A DNA stretch of 64,000 nucleotides from Desulfobacterales bacterium (GTDB lineage: Bacteria > Desulfobacterota > Desulfobacteria > Desulfobacterales > JAIPEE01), in the NCBI GenBank assembly GCA_021737275.1, contig JAIPEE010000014.1, forward strand, positions 1 through 64,000, in the 5' to 3' direction. The position numbers were made by a program, and so were the translations under genes. The notes under the pieces were generated by a model. The model was not told the origin of the DNA and did not search any database. It saw only the letters and a program-made list of their open reading frames with translations. This document shows positions 9,856 to 19,693 of this stretch, in pieces (the first letter of the stretch is position 1; each line of letters starts with the position of its first letter).

Positions 9856-9999
9856 TTCCAGAAACTTCCGGCAGTTTGAAGTTCTGTTTAATTTTTTGGT
9901 TGTATTATTGGTAGTGGAAAGGCAGTTAACTTTTCATTTATTCGGCGCATTACCCGGAAGGGCTGGTGCGGCCAGTGCCTTTTATGGTAGGAGAACATT

Positions 10000-11658
10000 A
10001 TGGAACAAGCTCGTTTAATTATCGCGATTGTACTTTCGGTGGCTGTGTTTTTTTTATATGGTATCTTTTTCGGAGAAAAAGATACGGTAGCACCGGTCAT
10101 TGAGCAAGCAACAACACCTGAAGCTGCAACGGCTCAGGCGCCGCTTCCGCTGCAACCAGATCAGACGGCAGTACCACAGATTCCGCTTACCGGAACTGTA
10201 AACCAGAATCCGGCTTATATTCCAAAAGACATTACTGTTAATACCCCCAAATATTCCGTATCAATCTCTGAAGCAGGTGCTAATTTTGTCAGCTTTACAT
10301 TAGCGAATTACCGTGAAGAGGTTTCTAAAAACTCGCCGCAGAAGGAACTGGTGCTGGAAAATGAGAACGGTATGCCGGGAGTGGGTTTCGTTAAGAACAG
10401 TATACCGGATATGGAAAGGGCAATTTTTAAAACCGATTCGGATTCAGACATTATTGATATTTTATCAGATAGCGGCAGTGTCCGTTTTATATGGACCTCT
10501 CCTCAGGGCATAAAAATCACAAAGAGATACACTTTTTCAGCTGACACATATGCGATCGGTCTTGATGTAGTTGTAGAAAACGCCTCAGCCTATTCTATTC
10601 AGGACAGCCTGACTCTTTCACTGGTAAAATCCTATCCTGATGGCGGTAAAAGCCGATATGGTTTTGAAGGCCCGTCTATGATGCTCAATAATGAGCTTGA
10701 AGAAGTCAAGATTAAAAAAATTGAAGAAAATAATAGCTTTACCGGGGTATTAGACTGGGTTGCTGTCCAGGACAGATACTTTATGAGCAGTATTATTCCG
10801 GATAACCCTAAAGCAGCTACGGCTCGTCTTTATTTGAGTGAGACAAGCGTTCTCACAACACAATATGTTCAGCCGGAAAGCGTTATTGTTCCGGGTACCA
10901 GCCAGGCTTTTTCCTATAAACTGTTTCTTGGTCCTAAGAGTATGGACGTGCTGAAAAGCATTGGCCTTGGATTTGACAAGGCCATCAATTTCGGCATGTT
11001 TGATCTCCTGGCAAAACCATGTGTCTGGTTAATGAATAAATTGTATTCCGTTATACCCAATTATGGACTGGCCATTATCATTCTTACGCTTATGATTAAG
11101 GGTGTGCTATGGCCGCTCGGAACCAAGAGCTACAAGTCTATGGCTGAGATGAAAAAGATTCAGCCCCTCATGGCTGAGCTCAGGGAAAAATATAAGGATG
11201 ATAAACGCAAAATGAACGAGGAGACCATGAAGCTTTATAAGCTTTACAAGGTCAATCCAATGGGAGGATGTCTTCCCATGATTCTTCAGATTCCGGTTTT
11301 CTTTGCGTTGTATCGCATGCTTTATCAGGCCATTGAGTTACGTCATGCACCTTTTTTCGGATGGATAAACGATCTTTCTGCGCCGGACCGTCTGTTCAGT
11401 TTTGGGTTTTCTGTTCCTTTTATGGAGCCACCTTATGGAATACCCGTATTAACAATAATTATGGGTGCAACAATGCTGCTGCAGCAGAAAATGTCTCCGC
11501 CAATGGGTGATCCAACTCAGGCCAAGATGATGATGCTTATGCCGGTAGTTTTTACGGTCATATTTATTAACTTCTCTTCGGGCCTTGTTTTATATTGGCT
11601 TGTCAATAATGTAGTTTCAATTTCGCAGCAGTATTATATTTCTAAAAAAGCTTCTTAA
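10000..11658 (+). CDS. yidC: membrane protein insertase YidC
   Basis: 552 residues, the Gram-negative long form. The N-terminal membrane anchor (LIIAIVLSVAVFFLYGIFF) is followed by a Pro/Ala/Thr-rich linker and the large periplasmic beta domain to about residue 335. The conserved insertase core follows (NYGLAIIILTLMIKGVLWPL, MGGCLPMILQIPVFFALYRML, and the final YWLVNNVVSISQQYYI). It inserts and folds inner-membrane proteins with SecYEG or alone. It sits in the rpmH cluster directly before jag, 14 bp away. Confidence 0.97.
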   Translation: MEQARLIIAIVLSVAVFFLYGIFFGEKDTVAPVIEQATTPEAATAQAPLPLQPDQTAVPQIPLTGTVNQNPAYIPKDITVNTPKYSVSISEAGANFVSFTLANYREEVSKNSPQKELVLENENGMPGVGFVKNSIPDMERAIFKTDSDSDIIDILSDSGSVRFIWTSPQGIKITKRYTFSADTYAIGLDVVVENASAYSIQDSLTLSLVKSYPDGGKSRYGFEGPSMMLNNELEEVKIKKIEENNSFTGVLDWVAVQDRYFMSSIIPDNPKAATARLYLSETSVLTTQYVQPESVIVPGTSQAFSYKLFLGPKSMDVLKSIGLGFDKAINFGMFDLLAKPCVWLMNKLYSVIPNYGLAIIILTLMIKGVLWPLGTKSYKSMAEMKKIQPLMAELREKYKDDKRKMNEETMKLYKLYKVNPMGGCLPMILQIPVFFALYRMLYQAIELRHAPFFGWINDLSAPDRLFSFGFSVPFMEPPYGIPVLTIIMGATMLLQQKMSPPMGDPTQAKMMMLMPVVFTVIFINFSSGLVLYWLVNNVVSISQQYYISKKAS

Positions 11659-11672
11659 TGACGGAGGTATAG

Positions 11673-12674
11673 ATGTCGTCAACATTGGAATTTGAAGGTA
11701 AAAGTGTAGAAGAGGCGATTACAAAAGCCTGTGATACACTAAAACTTGAAAAAAATAAAATAAAACACGAGGTTATCTCATATGGATCAACTGGTATTTT
11801 TGGTCTGGTTGGCGCAAAAAAGGCTGTAATCAGGGTTTCCATGCCCAAGGTTGAAGCGGCCGGTACTGAAAACAATGCTGAGTCTAAAGAGATGCCAAAA
11901 AAAAATACACCCAAGCCAAAGATCAATTCCAAAGGCGAACATGAGGTAGAGGCTTATAAGCCTTCTCCGGAACATGCAATAATGCCGGACCTTGATCCGG
12001 AAGATCTGGCGCCGGCTGATGATATGGCTGTTGATATTGATGTTATACCCGAAGAAGACATTGCGGCTGTCAGTGTTGATAAAACAGAAACCGCTGAAGA
12101 AAACAGGCCGATCGTTTCCGCACCTGTTTTAGAAATAAAAACAGATGAAGGCTCAGAGCCGGTTGTAATCCCTGATAGTGTAATCGAATCCGGACAGAGA
12201 GTGTTGCAGCACATTATAGATACAATTACGGAAGACACCTCCGTTTCCGTTAAACAAAAGTCATCCCGTATTGAGTTTGCGGTAACCGGGGGAAACTCGG
12301 CAATTCTTATTGGAAAAAGAGGACAGACGCTATCGGCAATTCAGTACCTTGTTGAAAAGGTTATCAACAAACAATCTGATGTTCGGGTGCAGGTTGAGGT
12401 TGATGTTGAAGGTTATCTTGATACCCGCCGCGAGAGCCTTCTCAACCTTGCCCGGCGCCTTTCTTTAAAGGCAATAAAAACAGGAAAACCCATTACAGTG
12501 GGGCAGATGAATGCCCATGATCGAAAAACAATTCACCTGGCACTTAAACGAGATGGCAGTGTCAGAACCAAGAGCCTGGGAGAGGGATACTATAAAAAAC
12601 TTGTTATCTTCCCCAAGAAAAGAAATAATAAAAAAAGGGCGCCTAAAAAGCAGCAGGCGCAAGTGCAGGTCTGA
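11673..12674 (+). CDS. jag: Jag/KhpB RNA-binding protein (Jag-N, KH, R3H)
   Basis: 333 residues. The Jag-N domain is residues 1-50 (LEFEGKSVEEAITKA). A long acidic, Pro/Glu-rich linker spans about 70-165. A KH-type domain holds LIGKRGQTLSAIQYLVEKVIN near 215-240. The R3H domain ends the protein (ARRLSLKAIKTGKP, MNAHDRKTIHLAL). It binds RNA and affects cell-envelope gene expression in other bacteria. The linker is longer than in Firmicutes relatives. It lies between yidC and mnmE, the classic arrangement. Confidence 0.93.
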   Translation: MSSTLEFEGKSVEEAITKACDTLKLEKNKIKHEVISYGSTGIFGLVGAKKAVIRVSMPKVEAAGTENNAESKEMPKKNTPKPKINSKGEHEVEAYKPSPEHAIMPDLDPEDLAPADDMAVDIDVIPEEDIAAVSVDKTETAEENRPIVSAPVLEIKTDEGSEPVVIPDSVIESGQRVLQHIIDTITEDTSVSVKQKSSRIEFAVTGGNSAILIGKRGQTLSAIQYLVEKVINKQSDVRVQVEVDVEGYLDTRRESLLNLARRLSLKAIKTGKPITVGQMNAHDRKTIHLALKRDGSVRTKSLGEGYYKKLVIFPKKRNNKKRAPKKQQAQVQV

Positions 12675-12744
12675 TATAAGCGCTAACAACGTTTGTGTTT
12701 TGAAGGCATGGCCTGTGCGGCCATGCCTCAACTATTTTAGGGAT

Positions 12745-14142
12745 ATGAAATCCTCAGATAAAAATAATGATATCATAGCAGCAACGTCGACACCGACAGG
12801 CCATGGCGGGGTAGGTATTATCAAGATATCCGGCCGGAATGCTCTTTCAACTGTTAAGTTTCTTTTTCGACCTGGCGGGCAAGCCTATTTTACTCCGGAA
12901 TCTCATAAGTTTTATTACGGCTATATGGTAAGCCCGGAAACAGAAAAAAAGATTGATGAAGTGTTTCTTGTCTATATGAAGGAACCCCGATCGTATACGC
13001 GTGAAGATGTTGTTGAAATTCATGCCCATGCAGGCCCGGTTGTGCTTAATTTAATTCTTAAACAGGTGTTGGGCCAGGGTGCACGGTTAGCTGAGCCGGG
13101 AGAGTTTACCAAAAGAGCATTTCTGAACGGCCGTATTGATTTAACCCGGGCAGAATCGGTTATAGACATCATTAATGCAAAATCTGAAAAAGCTTTAGAT
13201 ATTGCCAATGCCGGATCAGGTGGTAGGCTTTTTAATAAAATTTCAGATATTCGTGCAGACCTTACTTCCGTTGTTGCGGAACTGGAAGCCTCAATTGATT
13301 TTGCTGAAGATGTTGCTGAGGATCCGGATTTTGAAAATCTGAAAACGCTTCTTTTCGAAAATGTGATATCGCCTTTAGGCGAACTGATTGAGCGATTTGA
13401 AAGCACTGGGTTTTATAGAGATGGGATCAGACTTGCCATTGTTGGTCGGCCGAATGTCGGCAAATCAAGCCTGATGAACCGGTTGCTGGATGATGATAGA
13501 ATGATCGTAAGCGATATTCCGGGAACAACCAGAGACCTTGTTCAGGAGCCGATAAACATAAAAGGACTTCCGTTGCTTTTGATTGATACGGCAGGCTTCC
13601 ATGATACGGATGACCCAATCGAATCTCAGGGGCTCTTAAGAACAAAAAAAACAATTGATTCTGCTGATTTGATTCTTTTTCTGCTGGATGTAAACGATGC
13701 CGGTTCGAATATCGACACGCGTATTGTTGAGCTGCTTGAAGGAAAAAAAAGCATAACTATTTTCAATATGATTGACCTTGTCGATGAACACCGGGTAAAC
13801 GGTTTGCTTGATGAACACAGGCTTCTTTCACCTGTTTTTATTTCTGCACTTTATAACAAGGGGATCGGTGAACTTAAAGAAAAAATTGTTTCATGTATTA
13901 CCGGTGACGAGAATATCGTTGCAAACGACACAATTGTACCCAACATTCGACATATATCCTTGCTTGAACGGGCAGGTAGGTTAGTTGAAAAAGCCATACA
14001 AAATATAGATAGCGGGGTGTCGCCGGAACTGGTTGTGATAGATCTGGGTGAGGCATTAAGTGTGTTAGGGGAAATCATAGGTTTAAATATCAACCCCGAT
14101 GTGTTAGATCTGATTTTTAGCCGGTTCTGTATTGGAAAATAA
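12745..14142 (+). CDS. mnmE: tRNA modification GTPase MnmE
   Basis: 465 residues from the ATG at 12745. The track start at 12511 lies inside jag and adds 78 unrelated residues. The N-terminal tetrahydrofolate-binding domain begins DIIAATSTPTGHGGVGIIKISG. The G domain has GRPNVGKSSLMN (P-loop), DIPGTTRD and DTAG. The C-terminus is CIGK, the catalytic C-x-G-K end of MnmE. With MnmG it makes the cmnm5 modification at tRNA wobble uridine. The stop is four bases before a parS site. Confidence 0.95.
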   Translation: MKSSDKNNDIIAATSTPTGHGGVGIIKISGRNALSTVKFLFRPGGQAYFTPESHKFYYGYMVSPETEKKIDEVFLVYMKEPRSYTREDVVEIHAHAGPVVLNLILKQVLGQGARLAEPGEFTKRAFLNGRIDLTRAESVIDIINAKSEKALDIANAGSGGRLFNKISDIRADLTSVVAELEASIDFAEDVAEDPDFENLKTLLFENVISPLGELIERFESTGFYRDGIRLAIVGRPNVGKSSLMNRLLDDDRMIVSDIPGTTRDLVQEPINIKGLPLLLIDTAGFHDTDDPIESQGLLRTKKTIDSADLILFLLDVNDAGSNIDTRIVELLEGKKSITIFNMIDLVDEHRVNGLLDEHRLLSPVFISALYNKGIGELKEKIVSCITGDENIVANDTIVPNIRHISLLERAGRLVEKAIQNIDSGVSPELVVIDLGEALSVLGEIIGLNINPDVLDLIFSRFCIGK

Positions 14143-14145
14143 AAA

Positions 14146-14161
14146 TGTTTCACGTGAAACA
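14146..14161. promoter_or_regulatory. parS: parS centromere-like ParB-binding site
   Basis: The sequence TGTTTCACGTGAAACA is a perfect 16-bp palindrome identical to the classical bacterial parS consensus. It lies between mnmE and the next gene, overlapping neither. ParB binds such sites near the chromosome origin for segregation. parA and parB are not in this window, but the rpmH-to-mnmE string next to it is the usual origin-proximal neighbourhood. Confidence 0.93.
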
Positions 14162-14202
14162 TTTGGTACAGGGCTTGTGATTTTAAATAAAGGAGTTTGA
14201 AG

Positions 14203-14898
14203 ATGGATTTTGATTTTGCACCATATTTTAAAAAATACGAGGCGCTTGTTGCGCTGGCAGATGAAACCTTTAACAAAATAAAAAAGGAGTACCCGGTACT
14301 GGTCAGATGTGAGACCAAGTGTTCGGACTGCTGCCATGCCTTGTTTGATGTTTCCCTTGTCGAGGCGCTCTATATAAATCATAATTTCAACAAGACGTTT
14401 GACGGCAAAAAAAGAGCCGATTTGCTTGAAAAAGCAAATCGGGCCGATAGGAAAGTTTACCAGATCAAGCGCCAGATTAATAAAGATTCAATGGATGGAA
14501 AAAACGAAGTTGAAATTTTTATGAATCTTTCAAAAGAGAAAGTTCGTTGTCCGCTTCTCAATGAAAATGATATGTGCGACCTTTATGATTATCGCCCTAT
14601 CACCTGCAGGGTTTATGGCGTGCCGACACAAATTCAGGGGATGGGACACACCTGTGGAAAATCGGAGTTTGAAGAAGGTCGTAAGTATCCTACCATCAAT
14701 CTGGATATTATTCAGAAGAAGCTATTTGAACTTTCAGCAGAAATAACAGCCGCATTAAAAACAAAATATGTGAAAGCTGCAGAGATGCTTGTTCCCGTAT
14801 CCATGGCCCTTATTACCTCTTATGATGACGCTTTTTTTGGGTTAGCGGATGATAAAAATGATGGTGCAACATCAGCAGAAAAAGGAGAATCCGAATAA
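14203..14898 (+). CDS. YkgJ-family cysteine-cluster protein
   Basis: 231 residues. Family-type metal-chelating Cys clusters: CETKCSDCCHALFDVSLVEA near residue 30, and CPLLNENDMCDLYDYRPITCRVYG near 110-135, followed by a further Cys in GHTCG. This is the zinc/iron-chelating CxCC-type cluster family (YkgJ, PF03692). The reaction is not established for most members. The ATG at 14203 is seven bases after AGGAG; the track TTG at 14197 is too close to it. The stop overlaps the next start by one base, indicating coupling. Confidence 0.8.
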   Translation: MDFDFAPYFKKYEALVALADETFNKIKKEYPVLVRCETKCSDCCHALFDVSLVEALYINHNFNKTFDGKKRADLLEKANRADRKVYQIKRQINKDSMDGKNEVEIFMNLSKEKVRCPLLNENDMCDLYDYRPITCRVYGVPTQIQGMGHTCGKSEFEEGRKYPTINLDIIQKKLFELSAEITAALKTKYVKAAEMLVPVSMALITSYDDAFFGLADDKNDGATSAEKGESE

Positions 14899-15239
14899 TG
14901 GAAGATGGTAAAGATGCAAAAGCCAGAAAACAGGCCATCTTTGATTGTATGTCACCGCGTAACCGGAAGCATATACTTAAAAAAGGTTTTGACAAATGGG
15001 ATCCCTTTGAGGAACCAAAAGATCCCATAGATATCCGGAAGGATAAATCAAAACGGACCACCCAGCAGCTTGTACGTGAATTTTTACAGGTTAGAAGTGA
15101 TGAGCCTTGCAGTAATGCCTATAGCGGTGGTGTTCTGGAGATTTGTCTGGGAATCGTAAATAGTGATGACCGGTATATTGGTATGTTTGAATTTTCCCGT
15201 TGGTATCATGACTTACTAAAAAGGGAAGGGCACGAGTAG
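14898..15239 (+). CDS. conserved-looking hypothetical protein
   Basis: 113 residues, soluble and charged, with no signal peptide or membrane segment. Starts with ATG overlapping the stop of the YkgJ gene, with AAAGGAG upstream, so it is probably co-expressed with it. I do not recognise a domain. The N-terminal half is Lys/Asp/Pro-rich (PFEEPKDPIDIRKDK). The C-terminal half looks folded (VLEICLGIVNSDDRYIGMFEFSRWYHDLL). Confidence 0.65.
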   Translation: MEDGKDAKARKQAIFDCMSPRNRKHILKKGFDKWDPFEEPKDPIDIRKDKSKRTTQQLVREFLQVRSDEPCSNAYSGGVLEICLGIVNSDDRYIGMFEFSRWYHDLLKREGHE

Positions 15240-15683
15240 TTTCGTCTTTTCTACAGGCTTAAACCTTATGGAGTCGTTTCTTTCTTTTTTTCTTATTCCT
15301 GTTTAGGGCTGTCCGGTTTTCAAATTGAATAAGATAACGCTTTAGAATACGAAGCGCCTTCTTTTCCGAATAGAACAGACAGCATATGATTTTATGCACA
15401 ATATCTTGATGTTTTATGACCAAAAAAGTCTATATGTTGGTATGGACTACAAAGAGATCGTCCAAAATACGGCAAATAAGCGAGTCGGCGTTATAAGCGC
15501 CTGAATACCAAGGGTTTACAACGCCTGCTTTGGCGGTTTAAGATCCGGAAGAATTGGCGCAAATCTAAAAATCTTCCTTGAGAAATTATCCTGTTTCAAG
15601 TAAAGTTTTTCTTTGCAAATTTTCGAAGTTGTTTTACTAACGGATTATATGATTTTTCTAATTTTTAGATATGAGTAGAGATT
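15240..15683 (+). other. 444-bp gene-free stretch upstream of acsV-like gene
   Basis: No credible gene. A short frame near 15410-15502 reads MFYDQKSLYVGMDYKEIVQNTANKRVGVISA-type sequence before a stop. It looks more protein-like than random and may be a decayed gene end, but it has no clear ribosome binding site. The 15490-15540 part contains GC-rich near-repeats of GGCG/CGCC that could fold. No promoter is convincing. Confidence 0.3.
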
Positions 15684-17639
15684 ATGTATAAAGTATTATT
15701 TTTGCCACATAATAAGACAGTTGAGGTTAAAGACGGTGAAAATCTTATTCGTGCAGCAATGGAGGCGGGCGTTCATATTAATGCCTCTTGCGGTGGTGAG
15801 GGTGTTTGTGGAAAGTGCCGAGTGCGGATAGAAGAGGGGCAAATAGAAGGCGGGCTCTCTGAAAAACTTGATGAGAAGGATATCAAACAGGGATACAGAC
15901 TGGCCTGTCTTTCCCATGTGAAAAGTGATCTGATTATTCGGATTCCTGTTGAGTCCCAGATTGATACAAGCTCGCTTAACCTTAAAACAGCTCCCCGGCA
16001 AAAGGCGCGGATTGAAGAAGTAAGCTTTGAAGATCTGAAAACGGATGATGGTTTTGACTTACCAGTAAAAAAAATACTCTCAGAGATTCCTCGCCCGGAA
16101 GCCTCTGACAACGTGCCTGATATTCCCAGGCTTTTTAATGACCTGAAACATAATCACAACGAAGATTTTCTGGATATTGATCTGCCGGTAATGCGGGAAA
16201 TTCCAAATGTGATCAGAGAAAAAAACTTTGTCGTAACCACAACCATTGCCCAGGCTATTGGTGAACATTCCAAGGATTTGATTATAAATGTACAGGCGGG
16301 TGATACCTCCGACAAAAATTTTGCTTTAGCTGTAGATATCGGCACAACAACAGTTCATGGGCATTTGATTGATTTACTAACCGGAGAAACGCTCGGTGAG
16401 CATGTCGATTATAATCGACAGATCAGTTTTGGAGAAGATGTTATCAGCAGAATTATGTTCGGTGAAAAACCTGAAGGCCTTGAGAAACTGCAGAAAGCGG
16501 TTGTTGAGTCAATTAACAGGATCATCAACCGGCTGATAAAAAAAACAAAAATAGCGATAAAAGAAATTTCTGCTATAACGATTGCCGGAAATACAACGAT
16601 GATTCAGCTGCTTCTGGCCATCAATCCTGCGTATATCCGCCGCTCACCGTATGTTCCGGCCGCAACACATTATCCTCCGTTCAATGCGGTGGATATCGGG
16701 ATTAAGGTTGATCCCCATGTGATTGTTCTGACATATCCGGGTGTTTCGAGTTATGTGGGCGGAGATATTGTTGCCGGTATTATAGGTTCCGGTCTTTATA
16801 AGTCAGAAAAAGTCAGTCTTTATATGGATATTGGAACAAATGCCGAGATCGTTATTGGAAACAGGGAGTGGATGGTTTGCGCTGCCTGCTCGGCCGGACC
16901 GGCCTTTGAAGGTGGGGGTATCAAGTTTGGAATGCGTGCAGCAAAGGGTGCCATTGAGGATTTTGCAATTAATCCCCTGACCCTGGAACCCATGAATCTG
17001 ACGATCGGAGATGTGCGACCCAAAGGTATTTGCGGGTCCGGACTTATTACTATTGTTGCCGAATTGTTTGAAGCAGGTGTGATAGATAACGGTGGTGAAT
17101 TTGCAAGAGATACCGGAAACAAGCGGATTCGTCAAAGTGACGGTATTTATGAATACGTACTGGCCTGGGCAGATGAAACCCAGATCGGTAGAAACTTAAC
17201 GTTGACGGAACCTGACATCGATAATCTTATCCGGGCAAAAGGTGCCATCTATAGCGGTTGTTTGACACTGCTCAAAGAGGTGGGACTTACCATCAACGAT
17301 CTGGACCAGATCATTATTGCAGGCGCTTTTGGAAGTTATATGGATGTGGAAAAAGCGATGACTATTGGCCTGTTGCCAGAAACGGATTCCGGAAAAATAT
17401 CCTTTATTGGTAATGGCTCTCTTGTCGGCGCAAAAATGAGTGCCCTGAGTAACCAGATCCGGAAAGATGTTCGGGATGTTTTAAGAAGGATTACAAATTT
17501 TGAACTTTCTGAAACCACTTCTTTTATGGATAATTATGTGGCGGCGCTTTTTCTGCCGCATACAGATATGGGACCATTTCCAAAACTGAAGGCCAGACTG
17601 GATAGAAATCGTAAAAATAGCAGTAAGGAGACAACATAG
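15684..17639 (+). CDS. acsV: ferredoxin-ASKHA corrinoid activation protein (RACo/AcsV-type)
   Basis: 651 residues. N-terminal plant-type 2Fe-2S ferredoxin domain (about 1-95) with CGGEGVCGKC plus a downstream Cys in RLACLSH. The C-terminal two-thirds is the DUF4445/ASKHA ATPase-like region, with a phosphate-binding AVDIGTTTVHGHL and YMDIGTNAEIVIGN. The family (RACo, AcsV) uses ATP to reductively reactivate the Co(II) form of corrinoid proteins. The likely partner is the AcsC/AcsD corrinoid protein encoded 15-20 kb downstream. It stands alone here rather than inside the acs operon. Activators of other corrinoid methyltransferases share this layout, so the exact partner is inferred. Confidence 0.82.
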   Translation: MYKVLFLPHNKTVEVKDGENLIRAAMEAGVHINASCGGEGVCGKCRVRIEEGQIEGGLSEKLDEKDIKQGYRLACLSHVKSDLIIRIPVESQIDTSSLNLKTAPRQKARIEEVSFEDLKTDDGFDLPVKKILSEIPRPEASDNVPDIPRLFNDLKHNHNEDFLDIDLPVMREIPNVIREKNFVVTTTIAQAIGEHSKDLIINVQAGDTSDKNFALAVDIGTTTVHGHLIDLLTGETLGEHVDYNRQISFGEDVISRIMFGEKPEGLEKLQKAVVESINRIINRLIKKTKIAIKEISAITIAGNTTMIQLLLAINPAYIRRSPYVPAATHYPPFNAVDIGIKVDPHVIVLTYPGVSSYVGGDIVAGIIGSGLYKSEKVSLYMDIGTNAEIVIGNREWMVCAACSAGPAFEGGGIKFGMRAAKGAIEDFAINPLTLEPMNLTIGDVRPKGICGSGLITIVAELFEAGVIDNGGEFARDTGNKRIRQSDGIYEYVLAWADETQIGRNLTLTEPDIDNLIRAKGAIYSGCLTLLKEVGLTINDLDQIIIAGAFGSYMDVEKAMTIGLLPETDSGKISFIGNGSLVGAKMSALSNQIRKDVRDVLRRITNFELSETTSFMDNYVAALFLPHTDMGPFPKLKARLDRNRKNSSKETT

Positions 17640-17703
17640 ACGTTTATGTCAATATCTTTTAAGTAAAAAAACCGGTCCAGAAAACCATGTTTTGAAACTT
17701 GAT

Positions 17704-19686
17704 TTAGTTATCAATTTTTGTAAGGTCTATTGTTTCGGCTTTTACCTCTTCAGGAAGAATTTTTGGAATTTTAATTTTAAACGAAGATCCATGGCCTTTT
17801 TCAGAACGAACTGTTATTTCGCCGCCATGCTGTTCGATAATCTTTTTTGTAATATAAAGTCCCAGGCCGGTACCCTTGTGTCCTTTTGATGAGTAAAACA
17901 GCGTAAATAGCTTTTTCTGTGCTTCAGAATCCATACCAATTCCTGTATCTGTTATACTAAAAACGATATTATCCTTTTCCCTGTCAACATGAAGTGAAAC
18001 ACTTTTTTCTAATTCAGGCGAGTTTTCGAGGCAAGCGTCCAGAGCATTTTCGAGGATATTTATAATAGCAAGTCTGACGACCGCCGGATCAATTTCAAAA
18101 GATCCCAGGTCTGGCGCCACTTGTCTCTCGTAAAGAATGTTATTTGTTTTCATTTTTCGTTCAGCAACCGCGCTGACATCACGGGTAAATTTCAGGATAT
18201 CAATATGTTCCAACTGGAGCGTTCTCTCCTTTGTCAGATAAAGAATATCTAAGATCAAGCTTCGAATATGACCAACCTGTTGTTTGACAACGCTCCACCC
18301 CTCAAGTATTCTTTCCTGATCGTTCTTTTTTAAACCGCTGTCAAGGGTGTATATTCCACTGTCAAGCCCCGTCAACAGGCCTTTTACACCATGAGATATG
18401 GAGCTGATTTTGAGGCCAAGAGTAGTAAGATGGTCTTGCAACTCCCTAATTTGAGTTATATTGGTCGACATTTCAATAACTTGCGTTATTTTGCCGTTGG
18501 TGTCATATATCGGTGCGGTAGAGACAAGGACATTATATTGTTCACCATTACGGGCTGTAACAACCATTTCTGATTGATGAGACTCGCCATCCTTAAATGT
18601 TTTTTGAACAGGGCAGTCAGGGCAAGGTGTCGATCGTTGTTTATATATATAATGACAATTTGCGCCGGGGATATGCTCAAAATCTTCTTTAAACTGACGG
18701 TTGGCAGCCATTATCCTGAACTCATCATCCTGGACGGTTATATAACAGGGTACTTCATCAAACAGTTGCTGATAGGTGTGGCGAGTGGATTCCAGCTCTA
18801 ATTGCAACTGCTGAATTTCAGCCATATCAGTCGTAATTTCAATGACCAGTTCAATTTTTCCATCATTGTTTCGAATTGGCGCAGTATGAACAAGTACCGG
18901 TTTTTCAGTACCGTTTATGTACCGAAGGGTCTCTTTACTTCTTTGGGACTTACCGGTAATAACGGTCAGCCCGACCGGACACGTATCGCGTGAACAGGCG
19001 CGTCCCAGGTAGACTTCCCAACTGCCGTCTCCGGTTTTATCACCCAGGCGATCCTTATATAACCGGTTGGTAGAGAGAATAGACATATCCGTGCTATGAA
19101 CGGAAACCAGGCAGGGCATTTCATTAAAATGCCGAATAGCGCCATTAAAATCACCGGCAATTTGCCAGAGTGCAGAAGAAACACCTTCATAGGTTTTACT
19201 AACAGCTGTAATTCTTTCCACTTCAACAAGCTTTGCTGATTGTTCGGCAACCAGTTTTTCAAGGTTCTCTGTATGGGTATGAATCTGATAACGCATTTCA
19301 ATTCGTTCGTTTGCTCTTTTCAGCGCTATTTCAAGTGCATCATCATTAATTGGTTTTGTGATAAAATCAGTTGCATCGTGTTTTAAGCTCTCTATGGCCA
19401 GCGCCATATCTCCATGGCCGGAGATCATAATGACTTCTGTTTCAGGTGAAACTTCCTTTATTTTACTCAATAGTTCAACGCCTGTCATTCCAGGCATTTT
19501 AATATCTGTAAGTACAATTGGCGGGGATAGCTTTAAAAAAAGGCTGAGCGCCTCTATTCCGTTTGCGGCCGGGATTACCTGATATCCAATATCGGACAGA
19601 GAAAAAGATAGTACTTTTCGGATACTATCTTCATCATCAACTAGTAAAATGCGTCTGTCGGATGGTTTTGGAAAAGATATCTTCAT
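17704..19686 (-). CDS. hybrid REC-PAS-PAS-histidine kinase
   Basis: About 660 residues. Order: receiver domain (phospho-Asp in VLTDIKMPGMTG), helical linker, PAS1 (with CSRDTCPVG), PAS2 (NCHYIYKQRSTPCPDCPVQKTF), then a kinase core. The phospho-acceptor is likely the His in SISHGVKGLL; the ATPase has NALDACLEN, TDTGIGM and GTGLGLYI. No membrane segment, so cytosolic. It is last in the minus-strand run that starts at the Tmc locus. I chose the ATG at 19686, just after the preceding gene's stop. The track start at 19731 is a TTG overlapping that gene, and an ATG at 19707 is also possible. Confidence 0.85.
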   Translation of the reverse strand: MKISFPKPSDRRILLVDDEDSIRKVLSFSLSDIGYQVIPAANGIEALSLFLKLSPPIVLTDIKMPGMTGVELLSKIKEVSPETEVIMISGHGDMALAIESLKHDATDFITKPINDDALEIALKRANERIEMRYQIHTHTENLEKLVAEQSAKLVEVERITAVSKTYEGVSSALWQIAGDFNGAIRHFNEMPCLVSVHSTDMSILSTNRLYKDRLGDKTGDGSWEVYLGRACSRDTCPVGLTVITGKSQRSKETLRYINGTEKPVLVHTAPIRNNDGKIELVIEITTDMAEIQQLQLELESTRHTYQQLFDEVPCYITVQDDEFRIMAANRQFKEDFEHIPGANCHYIYKQRSTPCPDCPVQKTFKDGESHQSEMVVTARNGEQYNVLVSTAPIYDTNGKITQVIEMSTNITQIRELQDHLTTLGLKISSISHGVKGLLTGLDSGIYTLDSGLKKNDQERILEGWSVVKQQVGHIRSLILDILYLTKERTLQLEHIDILKFTRDVSAVAERKMKTNNILYERQVAPDLGSFEIDPAVVRLAIINILENALDACLENSPELEKSVSLHVDREKDNIVFSITDTGIGMDSEAQKKLFTLFYSSKGHKGTGLGLYITKKIIEQHGGEITVRSEKGHGSSFKIKIPKILPEEVKAETIDLTKIDN

Positions 19687-19693
19687 CTCAGCT

